Shown in pieces: positions 34,925-43,670 of a stretch of DNA of 64,000 nucleotides. Made by a program: the position numbers and the translations under genes. Each line of letters starts with the position of its first letter. The stretch's first letter is position 1. The notes beneath the pieces are model-generated. The model was not told the DNA's origin and ran no database searches. It saw nothing but the letters and a program-made list of their open reading frames with translations. Origin of the DNA: Alistipes sp. (GTDB lineage: Bacteria > Bacteroidota > Bacteroidia > Bacteroidales > Rikenellaceae); NCBI GenBank assembly GCA_017631275.1, contig JAGBTQ010000025.1:1-64000 (forward strand), written 5' to 3'.

Positions 34925-35698
34925 ATGAGAAAGTTATTTAATATCGCAATAGTTTTGTTGTTGGCTCTGTCGAGTGTGTCGTGCGTTATCTCCGATGCCG
35001 ACTCACGCTCAACCGAGCAGTTGGCACATGCCTTGTGGCATGCCTCTAAGACCCATATTAACATCGTGAGCAGCGCTGTTGAGGAGGCTATACATATTGC
35101 CGAGCTGGTGAAGATTGAGGACGATGCCCTCTTTGACGACTACCTCTCTCTCTACTTCCAAGGTGCTACTCTCTCGGAGTATGACTATGGCTACTCGATT
35201 ACTACGCTCACTGGCTATAATACCAAGATATCTTGGACTGTTACTACCAACAACTGCGCCTTTGGCGAGGGCGAGTGGGTTATTAAGCGCTCAGGTGGCA
35301 ACTACTATGAACTAACTATTAGTCCTTGCACGTGTGGTAAGCTCGTTGCCGAGATGACCTATTACAACGAGGCGCAGACGGGCGATGCCTTCATGGAGTT
35401 TACTTACGAGCTTATCGACGATGGATCTGCGCAGTTCCCAGGTGTTGAGGCCACTTATGGAGGTATTATCGAGGTTGTCGATCCTAAGGAGAGTGCAAAA
35501 TCGCCACTTCACCTAACTATCGACATTAAGCAGAGCTTGCGCATTAGCGAGTACTACGGGCTAATGGGTGGCGAGGTAGATATCGAGTGTATCGACGAAA
35601 TATATGGCTCGAAGGATAACATCACCGCCGAGATTTTCTACGACCCTCGACGTGTAAATATCGAGTGTTACGGCGAGTACTGGACCCTCTACGAGTAG
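34925..35698 (+). CDS. Lipoprotein of unknown function
   Basis: 257 residues. The N-terminus RKLFNIAIVLLLALSSVSC is a lipoprotein signal with the modified Cys at residue 20. The rest is acidic and beta-rich with no recognised domain. It starts twelve bases after the second barrel gene and is probably co-transcribed; it might be the periplasmic or surface partner of the two barrels (inference from operon only). Confidence 0.75.
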   Translation: MRKLFNIAIVLLLALSSVSCVISDADSRSTEQLAHALWHASKTHINIVSSAVEEAIHIAELVKIEDDALFDDYLSLYFQGATLSEYDYGYSITTLTGYNTKISWTVTTNNCAFGEGEWVIKRSGGNYYELTISPCTCGKLVAEMTYYNEAQTGDAFMEFTYELIDDGSAQFPGVEATYGGIIEVVDPKESAKSPLHLTIDIKQSLRISEYYGLMGGEVDIECIDEIYGSKDNITAEIFYDPRRVNIECYGEYWTLYE

Positions 35699-35723
35699 GG
35701 TAGCAGATAGCTAAACATGAAAT

Positions 35724-35755
35724 AAATGCCAAAGCAGTTGTTTGTTTTGGCATTT
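35724..35755 (+). terminator. Terminator of the barrel-lipoprotein operon
   Basis: AAATGCCAAA (35724-35733) pairs with TTTGGCATTT (35746-35755), then ATTTG. It is A/T-rich and moderately strong. Confidence 0.7.
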
Positions 35756-35760
35756 ATTTG

Positions 35761-35768
35761 TATATTTG
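35761..35768 (+). promoter_or_regulatory. -7 box of the flavoprotein operon
   Basis: TATATTTG matches TAnnTTTG; the leader would be about 30 bases. Confidence 0.55.
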
Positions 35769-35803
35769 TACGTTAAACTAAATCTTAGGTAAAGCACACA
35801 TAT

Positions 35804-37051
35804 ATGTATGACGTTATTGTTATTGGCGCAGGTGCCGCGGGACTTATGGCTGCAGGAACAGCTGCAATGAGTGGTAAGTCGGTTCTTCTTATGGAGAAGA
35901 TGGAGAAGGCGGGTCGCAAGATACGAATTACGGGTAAGGGTCGTTGTAACCTTACCAACGCACGCCCTGTCGAGGAGTTCTTGGAGAAGGTGCGCACCAA
36001 CCAGGAGTTCTTCTCGGTGGCATTTGGCGAGTTTAACAATCGTTCTACTGTGCGCTTCTTCGAACGTCAAGGCGTGAAGCTCGAGACCGAGCGTGGCGAG
36101 CGTGTCTTCCCCAAGAGTGGTAAGGCGTGGGATATTGCCAATGCCCTCGTAGACTTCTGCGAGGATAAGGGCGTGAAAATTGTCTATAAGACGCAGGTTA
36201 CGGCTATCGAGACTCTTGCAGGTAAGATTACGGGTGTTCGCTATCGCAATGCCCGAGGCTTTGAGCGTAGAGAGGAGTGCGAGTATGTTATCGTGGCTAC
36301 GGGTGGTGTGAGCTATCCATCTACTGGCTCTACGGGCGATGGCTACGACTTTGCTGCGTCGGTAGGTCACACAATCGAGCCTGTGCGTCCATCTCTAACG
36401 CCACTCGTGACGTCGCACCCACAGCGTGAGTATCTCAATGGCTTGCTCCTCAAAAACGTGGGCGCTAAGCTATATATCGGTAATGAACTTATTCAAGAGG
36501 AGTTTGGTGAGCTTGGCTTCTCGGAGCGTGGCATCGAGGGTGCTGTGGCTCTGCGCCTCAGCCGCGATGTTGTCGACGCTATCATCGACGAGAAGCGCGT
36601 GAAGCTTATCGTAGATCTTAAGCCAGCGCTCGACGAAGATACCCTCATGGCGCGTATTAACCGCGAGATTTCGGAGATGCAGCCTTCGGAGTTCTTCTCT
36701 GAGCTATTGCGTAAGCTCGTACCTAAGCAGATGGTGGTGCCCTTGGCTAAGGAGGTCGATTTCCACTCTAAGACATACGTGGGCAAGCTCACTGACACTG
36801 AGAAACAGCGCCTTGTGAAGATTCTCAAGGGCATGGCATTCCCTATTACCGACTATGCTCCATTCCAGTATGCTATCGTCACAGCGGGTGGCGTAAGCTG
36901 CGACGAGGTGAATAAGTATACTATGGAGTCAATGAAGGTTAAGGGCTTGTATTTTGCTGGTGAGGTGTTGGATATCGACGCTAACACTGGTGGCTACAAC
37001 ATGCAGATAGCCTTCTCAACAGGTCGTCTTGCAGGACAGCTTAAGAAGTAG
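35804..37051 (+). CDS. HI0933/YhiN-type FAD-dependent oxidoreductase
   Basis: 415 residues. Dinucleotide-binding IGAGAAGLMAAGTAAM at the N-terminus, KIRITGKGRCNLTN (family signature), ATGGVSYPSTGSTGDGYDFA in the middle and the C-terminal FAGEVLDIDANTGGYNMQIA FAD motif. Members are flavoproteins, some acting on bile-acid derivatives (BaiN); the substrate here is unknown. It is first of a three-gene run with the methyltransferase-like and cobalamin genes. Confidence 0.93.
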   Translation: MYDVIVIGAGAAGLMAAGTAAMSGKSVLLMEKMEKAGRKIRITGKGRCNLTNARPVEEFLEKVRTNQEFFSVAFGEFNNRSTVRFFERQGVKLETERGERVFPKSGKAWDIANALVDFCEDKGVKIVYKTQVTAIETLAGKITGVRYRNARGFERREECEYVIVATGGVSYPSTGSTGDGYDFAASVGHTIEPVRPSLTPLVTSHPQREYLNGLLLKNVGAKLYIGNELIQEEFGELGFSERGIEGAVALRLSRDVVDAIIDEKRVKLIVDLKPALDEDTLMARINREISEMQPSEFFSELLRKLVPKQMVVPLAKEVDFHSKTYVGKLTDTEKQRLVKILKGMAFPITDYAPFQYAIVTAGGVSCDEVNKYTMESMKVKGLYFAGEVLDIDANTGGYNMQIAFSTGRLAGQLKK

Positions 37052-37054
37052 GGT

Positions 37055-37567
37055 ATGAAACGCTCAGGACGAACACTCAAGCAGCGACTATACGGCATTA
37101 AGCATGTCGGTAGTTATCTCTGTCGTGCCCGCTATTTCCGTGGTCACGGGGTGCACTCGCCCTATGTCTATTCCATTGTGCGCAAGGTGTTCATGTCGTC
37201 GAAACTAAATACCGAGCATACTGACCTTCGCGATGCGCTCCTAAGGTGCGATGTGCCTAAGCGCCGCGCTACGGAACTTCAAAACCTTGTTGTGCACTGC
37301 AACTATGCGTCGTGGAGTATCGATGCTATAAAGCCCTGCCAGATGCTTATTGCTACTATGGCAACTACCTATGAGCACCTGATGAAGTATGTCGATTATG
37401 CTCGCGAACAGGGTATTACGCTATGTGTCATGCGTCCATACAACAATGCTGAGCGCTGGGCTGTGTGTAGTAGAATTATCGAGGAGCACGCGTCCACAAC
37501 GGTAGATAATCGTGGCTACCTCCTAATATTTAACAACCACCTTCCAAAACAACGTTTTCGTCTATGA
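37055..37567 (+). CDS. Shortened methyltransferase-like protein
   Basis: 170 residues. The N-terminus (AKYF-like RYFRGHGVHSPYVYSIVRKV) and the C-terminus (TVDNRGYLLIFNNHLPKQRFRL in two parts: TVDNRGYLLIF and KQRFRL) resemble the two ends of a Bacteroidota class I SAM-methyltransferase family. The middle, which should hold the glycine-rich SAM site, is missing: no GxGxG motif is present. It is either a degenerate remnant or a repurposed short form. It overlaps the next gene by four bases (ATGA), so translation is coupled. Similarity is judged from memory. Confidence 0.6.
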   Translation: MKRSGRTLKQRLYGIKHVGSYLCRARYFRGHGVHSPYVYSIVRKVFMSSKLNTEHTDLRDALLRCDVPKRRATELQNLVVHCNYASWSIDAIKPCQMLIATMATTYEHLMKYVDYAREQGITLCVMRPYNNAERWAVCSRIIEEHASTTVDNRGYLLIFNNHLPKQRFRL

Positions 37568-38115
37568 AGATATATACTAAGACAGGTGATGGCGGCACAA
37601 CCGCACTTATTGGCGGTGAGCGTGTTGCCAAGTACGACCTCCGTGTCGAGGCTTATGGCTCGGTCGATGAGCTAACATCATTCATCGCTTTGCTCTCTGA
37701 TGAACTTATTGACGATGAGCGCACCGAGCACCTTGTACATCAGTTGCAGACTATTGAGTGTAGGCTTATGACCGTCGCAGCGCTCTTGGCTGTGGGCAAG
37801 GGTGGCGAGGGTAAGGTTGCCCCAATTGCTGAGGAGCATATCGCCGAGCTCGAAGAGCTCATCGATGCTTTCCAGGCGGAGCTAAAGCCTATCACAAAGT
37901 TTACTATACCTGGTGGTCATCGTGCATGTTCTTTGTGCCACGTATGTCGCACGGTATGTCGTCGTGCCGAGCGTGCTGCGCTCCGTGCTTCAACCGAGCA
38001 CACGGTAGATAGTGGTGCAACACGTTATCTCAATCGTTTGTCCGACTATCTCTACACACTCGGCAGAGTACTTACCGAGCGTTTAAAAGTGACGGAAACC
38101 CTTTGGATTCCTTAA
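37564..38115 (+). CDS. Cob(I)yrinic acid a,c-diamide adenosyltransferase, PduO type
   Basis: It adenosylates cobalamin or its precursor using ATP. 183 residues with YTKTGDGGTTALIGGERVAK at the N-terminus (ATP P-loop), EAYGSVDELTSFI and the C-terminal CRRAERAALR plus NRLSDYLYTLGR. All key family motifs are present. The start overlaps the preceding stop (ATGA at 37564). No riboswitch was recognised in the operon leader. Confidence 0.95.
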   Translation: MKIYTKTGDGGTTALIGGERVAKYDLRVEAYGSVDELTSFIALLSDELIDDERTEHLVHQLQTIECRLMTVAALLAVGKGGEGKVAPIAEEHIAELEELIDAFQAELKPITKFTIPGGHRACSLCHVCRTVCRRAERAALRASTEHTVDSGATRYLNRLSDYLYTLGRVLTERLKVTETLWIP

Positions 38116-38123
38116 CGATAAAG

Positions 38124-38153
38124 AAAAATGCCAACCGCAAGGTTGGCATTTTT
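38124..38153. terminator. Bidirectional terminator
   Basis: AAAAATGCCAACC (38124-38136), loop GCAA, GGTTGGCATTTTT (38141-38153), between convergent genes. Confidence 0.93.
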
Positions 38154-38154
38154 G

Positions 38155-39450
38155 TTATTTATGATAGTCGCTGTTCCACTCCCTGCCGCCGTCGAGGTAG
38201 ATGACGGGGCGGTCGCCAACAACCGATTTTAGGGCAAGGTAGCTCTCATAGAGGGCAATGCCATTCGAGCTATCGTCGGCAAGGAAGTAGGCGATAACCG
38301 ATGGGTGACGACGTGTGGTGTAGAACATCTCCATGGTGCGATTAACATACTCCTCGCGCCACTTGGGGTCGTTCGAGGGGTTGCCACCACGCTTGCGTGA
38401 CGAGCCCGACGATGATGAGTTGATAGGTGCTGTCACGGCAACATATACGCCCACCTTGTCGCAGTAGTCTAAGAGCTCCTCGCTCACCGAGCCCGCAGTA
38501 AAGCGTATGCACATATTGCCTCTCTCCACCTCGTTTTGAACATCGCTTATCGAAGCATTTGGCGATAGATCGCACCACTTAATCTCCTCGGCGGTATTGT
38601 TTACGTAGAAGGTGTTATCCTCGAACCTAAGCTCGCGCAAAGCCACAGGAAACTCGTAAAACTCTACGTCGCGACCCTCGATACGGTTTTTAAGCATTAG
38701 GCGCACATGGTTGCCCTTGCCCCTGCTCCAGAGCATAGAGTCGGGTACAGCAACACCAAAGCGCATGGTGTCGGTCTGGTACATGCCGAGCCATACCTCG
38801 CGCTTGCCACCATCAAGGCGAATGGTGTCGTTAAGATATAGCTCGTAGTAGAGTGTCGATGTCTTGTCGCCCATGGTCTCGTTGCGCATAACAACCTCGA
38901 AGTTGCTATTCACGATACCCATGCCACCAAGCTCAGCACTCCATGTTATATCACGCACGCGCACGCGTGGCTGCGAGATGATATATACACGAGGTGTTGC
39001 GCCTGAGCGCTCGAAACACTCTATCTTTGCGGTTGTGGCGTTGTCCATGAGGCGTAGCTCCACGCTGTTGCTGTCCTCGCGCGATATCTTTGTGATGTTG
39101 TACTCCCCAGCTGCAAAGCCATTTGTTGAGCCTCCAGCAAGCTTGCCATTAATATATACTTCGTAGAGTTGCTCTGCACCCTCCACGCGCAAGAACACCT
39201 GGCGCTCAAGCCACGAGAAGGGGAATGTAAACTTGCCCTTTAGTGCACCCTCGTCGGTCTGCTCCCACTCGGTAATAGGTTGCATATATCGCTGGCGCTC
39301 CAAACCACGGTTATGGGCATCGGTAGCCGTAGGGTAGGCTATGAGTCGTGTGCGGTAGCCCTCGTATGGCGTAGGCTCCTCGGCGTGAATTGTCGCTGTG
39401 TGAAGTGCAAAAAGTGCTACGAGTACACCTATATAGTGTTGTTTAATCAT
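38155..39450 (-). CDS. GH2-like protein, short and probably catalytically inactive
   Basis: 431 residues with a signal peptide (cleavage near IHAEE). The N-terminal half is the sugar-binding jelly roll of family 2 glycosidases (LYEVYINGKLAGGSTNGFAA). The C-terminal part resembles the catalytic barrel around CDKVGVYVAV, GGNPSNDPKWREEYVNR and RRHPSVIAYF. The acid/base Glu expected in the N-E pair after the HPSVI segment is replaced by Asp-Asp (FLADDSSNG), and the rest of the barrel with the nucleophile is absent. Full GH2 enzymes exceed 700 residues. It is last gene of the surA/ostA operon, three bases after the OstA-like gene. Confidence 0.75.
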   Translation of the reverse strand: MIKQHYIGVLVALFALHTATIHAEEPTPYEGYRTRLIAYPTATDAHNRGLERQRYMQPITEWEQTDEGALKGKFTFPFSWLERQVFLRVEGAEQLYEVYINGKLAGGSTNGFAAGEYNITKISREDSNSVELRLMDNATTAKIECFERSGATPRVYIISQPRVRVRDITWSAELGGMGIVNSNFEVVMRNETMGDKTSTLYYELYLNDTIRLDGGKREVWLGMYQTDTMRFGVAVPDSMLWSRGKGNHVRLMLKNRIEGRDVEFYEFPVALRELRFEDNTFYVNNTAEEIKWCDLSPNASISDVQNEVERGNMCIRFTAGSVSEELLDYCDKVGVYVAVTAPINSSSSGSSRKRGGNPSNDPKWREEYVNRTMEMFYTTRRHPSVIAYFLADDSSNGIALYESYLALKSVVGDRPVIYLDGGREWNSDYHK

Positions 39451-39452
39451 AT

Positions 39453-42188
39453 CTATCGTTTACGTTTTTTGTATGATTCGCGTGAGTTGCGCCAGTCGAT
39501 AACATCGGGCGTGAGTCTATCTTTGCGGTCTTTCCACATCTTATTCTCCACCAATCTACGACGGTCATAGTCGATGCGCTCCATGATTGGGAATGTAGGG
39601 CGACGTATGGCGGCTGCACGCTCGCGGTTCGACTTGACGATGCGTCTATCACAAATAATTACACGTGTTGGACGTCTATCCTCCTGCCAGTCGAAGCCCT
39701 GAAGCTTGCGCTCCTGGCTCTCTGGAACCATCTCCATAGGGTAGAGCACATACTCGGGGTTCTGCTTGTACGAGATTTTGTCTATCGAGCCATCGTCAAG
39801 GTAGAAGGTAATAGCCGAGCTTTCGATATACATCAGCGCTGTGACATCTGCCCCCTCCTCTTCCTGAAGGTAGTATATCGTCTGCGCATTGCCATTCACA
39901 TCGTTGCGATAGACCTTGCCATTGTCGAAGAATGATGTCATCTCCTTGCCCTTAACCTGATTATAGTAGGCGGTGTCAATCTCGATACCCATGATTGGCG
40001 AACCGTAGAAGTGTGCCTCCTTAATTCGCTGACGCTCGGTGTGTATCATTGCCGAGTCGGAGAGAATCTGGTTGTTGTCGTTCCACATCACAGGACTCTT
40101 ATACATGCGTATAATCGAGTCGGTGTTTAGTATTGTGAGCGAATCGCAAGCCATCTGCGATTCCGATCTAAACATCTTCACATTGCGATACGCCTTAATC
40201 ATCTTGTAGCTACTATCCTTAGGAAATGCTACCTCCGTAGGCACAGTATCGCGTAGTGTCGAGTCGCTTTGTATCGAGTCGCGTGAGCCGGCACTCTCCT
40301 CTTTTTTCGACGACTCATCTCGACGTGGACGTTCAGGAATGTCGATATTCATAAACGCCGTGTCGTTAGGGTCATAGTCCTCGCCAGTGTACTCCTTTCC
40401 GCGCTTAATTGCACGTGCCTTCGCCTTGTCAATCTTCTCGCGACGCCTCTGCTCTGCCTTAATTCGTAGGCGCTCCAGACGCTCCTTCTCCTCGTCGGCA
40501 AGGCGTGAGCTGCGCTCTATGCGCTCAGCGATAATGGTGTCAATCTTCATCTTGAGCAACGAGTCGCGAATCTTTTGTACCGAGTCGAGTTTAATCTGCT
40601 CAAGCGAATCCAATGAGTCGCGCACCATGCGCTCACGTGCCTTGATGGCCTTGCGCGCTGCCTTGCGCTCAAGCTTAGCACGACGACGTAGCTGCTTAGC
40701 AGTATATTTTGTTGTGTCTTGAGCTGTGCTATCTGCGGTTGCGATAGTGTCGGTTGCGGGTAGGGTGTCGCTTACGAGGCTATCTCGCTCCACTCTGGTG
40801 CTATCGACAGCCGACTGCTCCGCGCCACTCTCTGGCGTAGGTCGCTGCTCGTCATTGCCTCGCTTCTTATCCTTGCTATCAGCCTCTGACGAAGCATCTG
40901 GTGAAGGTTGCTTATTTACGTCTGTACCCCTCTCCTTGCCATCGTTTTTGCCCTTGTTCTTGCCACCCTTGTTTGACTCCTTCTTTAGGGCGCTCTCTGC
41001 ACTTGGCTCAGCGTTTAACCTCTCCTCGCCACGGCCCTTTGTTAGCTCCTTGCCTGTGCCACTCTCTTCGCTCTGTAGTTTGCTGTTAGCCTCGGGTGCT
41101 ACGCTATTCTCCTCTTGTGTAGCTTCACTCTTCTGCGCCTTTGGAGGCTCCACAGCAATGGTGTATAGCCATAGTGTGTCGGCTGAGATATAGATAGAGT
41201 CTGTTAGCTCAGGGTCGTAGTTAATCATCGATGGGCGACGCGTAAAGAAGGCGTTGCCTGGCTCGTCCCACCACTCGGCATAATCGGCAAAGCCGAGGAT
41301 CTTTTGCGTGGTGTCGTCCATCTGAATGTTTCTGCGGGCGATGATATGTCCGTCGGTGCGGTAGTACATAATCGAGTCGCTCCATATCTCGCGCTCAGGC
41401 TGCAAAAGATAGGATCTGCGTGTTAAGTTGTGCAGGTCGCTCTTCTTCGTGTATGTTCCTGCCTGAGTGTTTAGATACTCATCGTTCTTATTCCAAATGT
41501 GGGTATTTGTGAAATATTGAGCATCCTCGGTCTGTGTGTTGAATATCACCGAGTCGCTGAGCACCTCGTAGTCGTTGTTGCGCATCTGCACACGGCTTAT
41601 TGCCTTGAGTTCATGCGTTTTGGTGTTGTAGAAGCCCTTCTCAGCCTCCAGAATGTTGTCCTCCTTCTGAACGTAACAACCTCCGCTAAACTCGCCCATC
41701 GACTTTGCCGTGTTGAACTTACACTGATAGGTGTACATCACAGCATCTTCATCAACTACCTTCACAAGCTTAGAGAACACTCTTGCCGTGTTGCTATTAC
41801 GGTTATACTCGGCACGCTCGCCATAGATATATGTCGAGTTTTGGTTGATGAGCACATTGCCAAAACATACGAAGCTCTGGTTGGAGTAGCGTACGGCACT
41901 GTCGGCCACTATCACTGCGCCGTTGTGGTGCGCAGCAAAGTTGCCCACGAGAATAAATATTGTCGAGTCGCCCTTCTCGATAAGGTAGCTATCATCGGCA
42001 GTCATATCCACCATTCGCTTGTCGGTGTTGCTATTTTGCTGACTGCTTAAGGTTGGGGCTTTTGTCTTTGCGGGTTGTGGTTCGGGTGTATATGAGTATC
42101 GCACAAACATCATTCCGCTTGCGGCATAGAGGAATGCTCCTGCCACAAGCATCATGACGATGAGTGCTGTTAAATTCTTACGACGCAT
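39453..42188 (-). CDS. OstA-like (LptA/LptD N-terminal type) periplasmic protein with long charged insert
   Basis: 911 residues. It has an N-terminal membrane anchor or signal (ALIVMMLVAGAFLYAASGMM), then OstA/LptA-type beta repeats (about 75-345; VIVADSAVRYSNQSFVCFGN and ERAEYNRNSNTARVFS). A low-complexity, then strongly charged coiled-coil region follows (about 350-640, many KxxRRRAK/REKIDKAK blocks), and OstA-like repeats resume (about 660-820). It probably works in lipopolysaccharide transport to the outer membrane. Its operon has two chaperone-type isomerases upstream. Confidence 0.82.
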   Translation of the reverse strand: MRRKNLTALIVMMLVAGAFLYAASGMMFVRYSYTPEPQPAKTKAPTLSSQQNSNTDKRMVDMTADDSYLIEKGDSTIFILVGNFAAHHNGAVIVADSAVRYSNQSFVCFGNVLINQNSTYIYGERAEYNRNSNTARVFSKLVKVVDEDAVMYTYQCKFNTAKSMGEFSGGCYVQKEDNILEAEKGFYNTKTHELKAISRVQMRNNDYEVLSDSVIFNTQTEDAQYFTNTHIWNKNDEYLNTQAGTYTKKSDLHNLTRRSYLLQPEREIWSDSIMYYRTDGHIIARRNIQMDDTTQKILGFADYAEWWDEPGNAFFTRRPSMINYDPELTDSIYISADTLWLYTIAVEPPKAQKSEATQEENSVAPEANSKLQSEESGTGKELTKGRGEERLNAEPSAESALKKESNKGGKNKGKNDGKERGTDVNKQPSPDASSEADSKDKKRGNDEQRPTPESGAEQSAVDSTRVERDSLVSDTLPATDTIATADSTAQDTTKYTAKQLRRRAKLERKAARKAIKARERMVRDSLDSLEQIKLDSVQKIRDSLLKMKIDTIIAERIERSSRLADEEKERLERLRIKAEQRRREKIDKAKARAIKRGKEYTGEDYDPNDTAFMNIDIPERPRRDESSKKEESAGSRDSIQSDSTLRDTVPTEVAFPKDSSYKMIKAYRNVKMFRSESQMACDSLTILNTDSIIRMYKSPVMWNDNNQILSDSAMIHTERQRIKEAHFYGSPIMGIEIDTAYYNQVKGKEMTSFFDNGKVYRNDVNGNAQTIYYLQEEEGADVTALMYIESSAITFYLDDGSIDKISYKQNPEYVLYPMEMVPESQERKLQGFDWQEDRRPTRVIICDRRIVKSNRERAAAIRRPTFPIMERIDYDRRRLVENKMWKDRKDRLTPDVIDWRNSRESYKKRKR

Positions 42189-42196
42189 CTTACTTG

Positions 42197-43642
42197 CTAC
42201 TTAATCCACTTTTTATTCTCGAACTCCCATGTGCGGAATTCTGGGGCGATATATATGTACATCGACTCAATCTTCTTGTTTAACCACTCGGTGAAATATC
42301 TCTCACTCTTTTGACTCAGAGCCATCTCCTCGAGGCGGACATAGTCGTCCTTGAGTGATGCGGTGTGGGGTGGTATAATCTCCACGAGCTTCACAATCTT
42401 GCTCATCTGATTACCCATGTAGTCGGTTGTCTGGAACGAGTTAGATACCTCGCCAACCTTTAGGCGTATGAGCGCTGCATAGTCCTCCAACGCCTTGCCA
42501 CCGTCCATGCCGAAGTCCTCCTTGAGGAAGCGTGTTGCCGTGAGGCGAGCACCATCATATACACCCTGGCGTGCGAGGATGTCGTGGTTCGACACGATGC
42601 CACCATTCATCTTCGACGAGGCATCGTCCGAGAAGCGTAGTGCCGCATCTTCAAACGACAACGAGTCGAGACGTATTAGGCGTGCTATGCTATCAAGCTG
42701 TCGGGCTGGCTGCATAAGCTCATCGTTGGTGTATGTGGGGCGTAGAAGAATGTGACGGCAGTGATATAGCTCACCCTTTTTGTCGATAAGCTCAATGATG
42801 TGGAAGCCGAACTCGGTCTCCACAATCTCCGACACCTGACCCGGCTTTAGCTTCTCCAAAGCCTCGGCAAAGGGGCGTACATATATCGACGCTGGTGCTG
42901 GCTGCATCTCGCCACCATACATCGCCGAGCCGTCCATCGAGTACATGCGGGCAAGGAGGGTAAACTTAGCTTCGCCTGTAACGATGCGCTGACGCATATC
43001 CAGCAGACGCTCCTTTGTGCGCTGCTTGGCCTCTTTCATCGATGCGGGGAACTTTGTAATCTGTGCATATACATACTGCTCACCAATTACGGGTAGGCTA
43101 TCCTTGTCGATGTTGCGGTAGAAGCGCTCCACCTCGCCAGGCACGATGCTCACCTTGCTCATCACCTGCTGCTGTAGCGCCTGTGCGTATGCCTGCTCCT
43201 CGTAGCGTGCGCGTAGCATCTCGCGGTAGTTGAAGATAGGCATGTGCTCACGTGTCTCCAACGCCTGTATTCCGCCAGCCTCCTGGATTAGCGACTGAAG
43301 ATAGCTTTCGATGCGACTTGTTACGTCGCTCTGGCTAATCTCTACTGAGTCCAATATCGCCTGGTTGTATAGTAACTTCTGCTGTAGGAGTGCCTCCAAA
43401 GCCTCGTGCATAGGGTCACGCTCCGAGGTGTAGCCCATCTGCCTATACTGTGAAACAAGAGCCTCGGCATACTCCTCTACTTCGGAGTAGAGTATCGACG
43501 AGCCACCAACCACAGCAACAACCTTATCGAGCATTACCTGACGGCGCTGTGCTACAACACTCTCGGTCGATGTTAGCGCAAATGCCACAAAGGCTATGAT
43601 AAGTGCAATTTTGCGAATCATAATGTCAACTATTTTTTTCAA
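42197..43642 (-). CDS. surA: SurA-like peptidyl-prolyl isomerase
   Basis: 481 residues with a signal peptide (cleavage near SVVAQ). The SurA N-terminal chaperone helices are followed by two parvulin-type domains (about 175-275 with GGEMQPAPASIYVRPFAEAL, and about 290-385 with CRHILLRPTY). It assists folding of outer-membrane proteins in the periplasm. It starts 28 bases after the second isomerase gene and precedes the OstA-like gene, forming an envelope-assembly operon. An ATG at 43621 is an alternative start. Confidence 0.9.
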   Translation of the reverse strand: MKKIVDIMIRKIALIIAFVAFALTSTESVVAQRRQVMLDKVVAVVGGSSILYSEVEEYAEALVSQYRQMGYTSERDPMHEALEALLQQKLLYNQAILDSVEISQSDVTSRIESYLQSLIQEAGGIQALETREHMPIFNYREMLRARYEEQAYAQALQQQVMSKVSIVPGEVERFYRNIDKDSLPVIGEQYVYAQITKFPASMKEAKQRTKERLLDMRQRIVTGEAKFTLLARMYSMDGSAMYGGEMQPAPASIYVRPFAEALEKLKPGQVSEIVETEFGFHIIELIDKKGELYHCRHILLRPTYTNDELMQPARQLDSIARLIRLDSLSFEDAALRFSDDASSKMNGGIVSNHDILARQGVYDGARLTATRFLKEDFGMDGGKALEDYAALIRLKVGEVSNSFQTTDYMGNQMSKIVKLVEIIPPHTASLKDDYVRLEEMALSQKSERYFTEWLNKKIESMYIYIAPEFRTWEFENKKWIK

Positions 43643-43670
43643 TATTTTTATCTTACTCTCTTAACATTTT

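Noticed and set aside
40726-41193. Plus-strand frames opposite the OstA-like gene (also 41499-42050)
   Set aside because: They are antisense to low-complexity or repeat coding DNA, with no start signals or domains.
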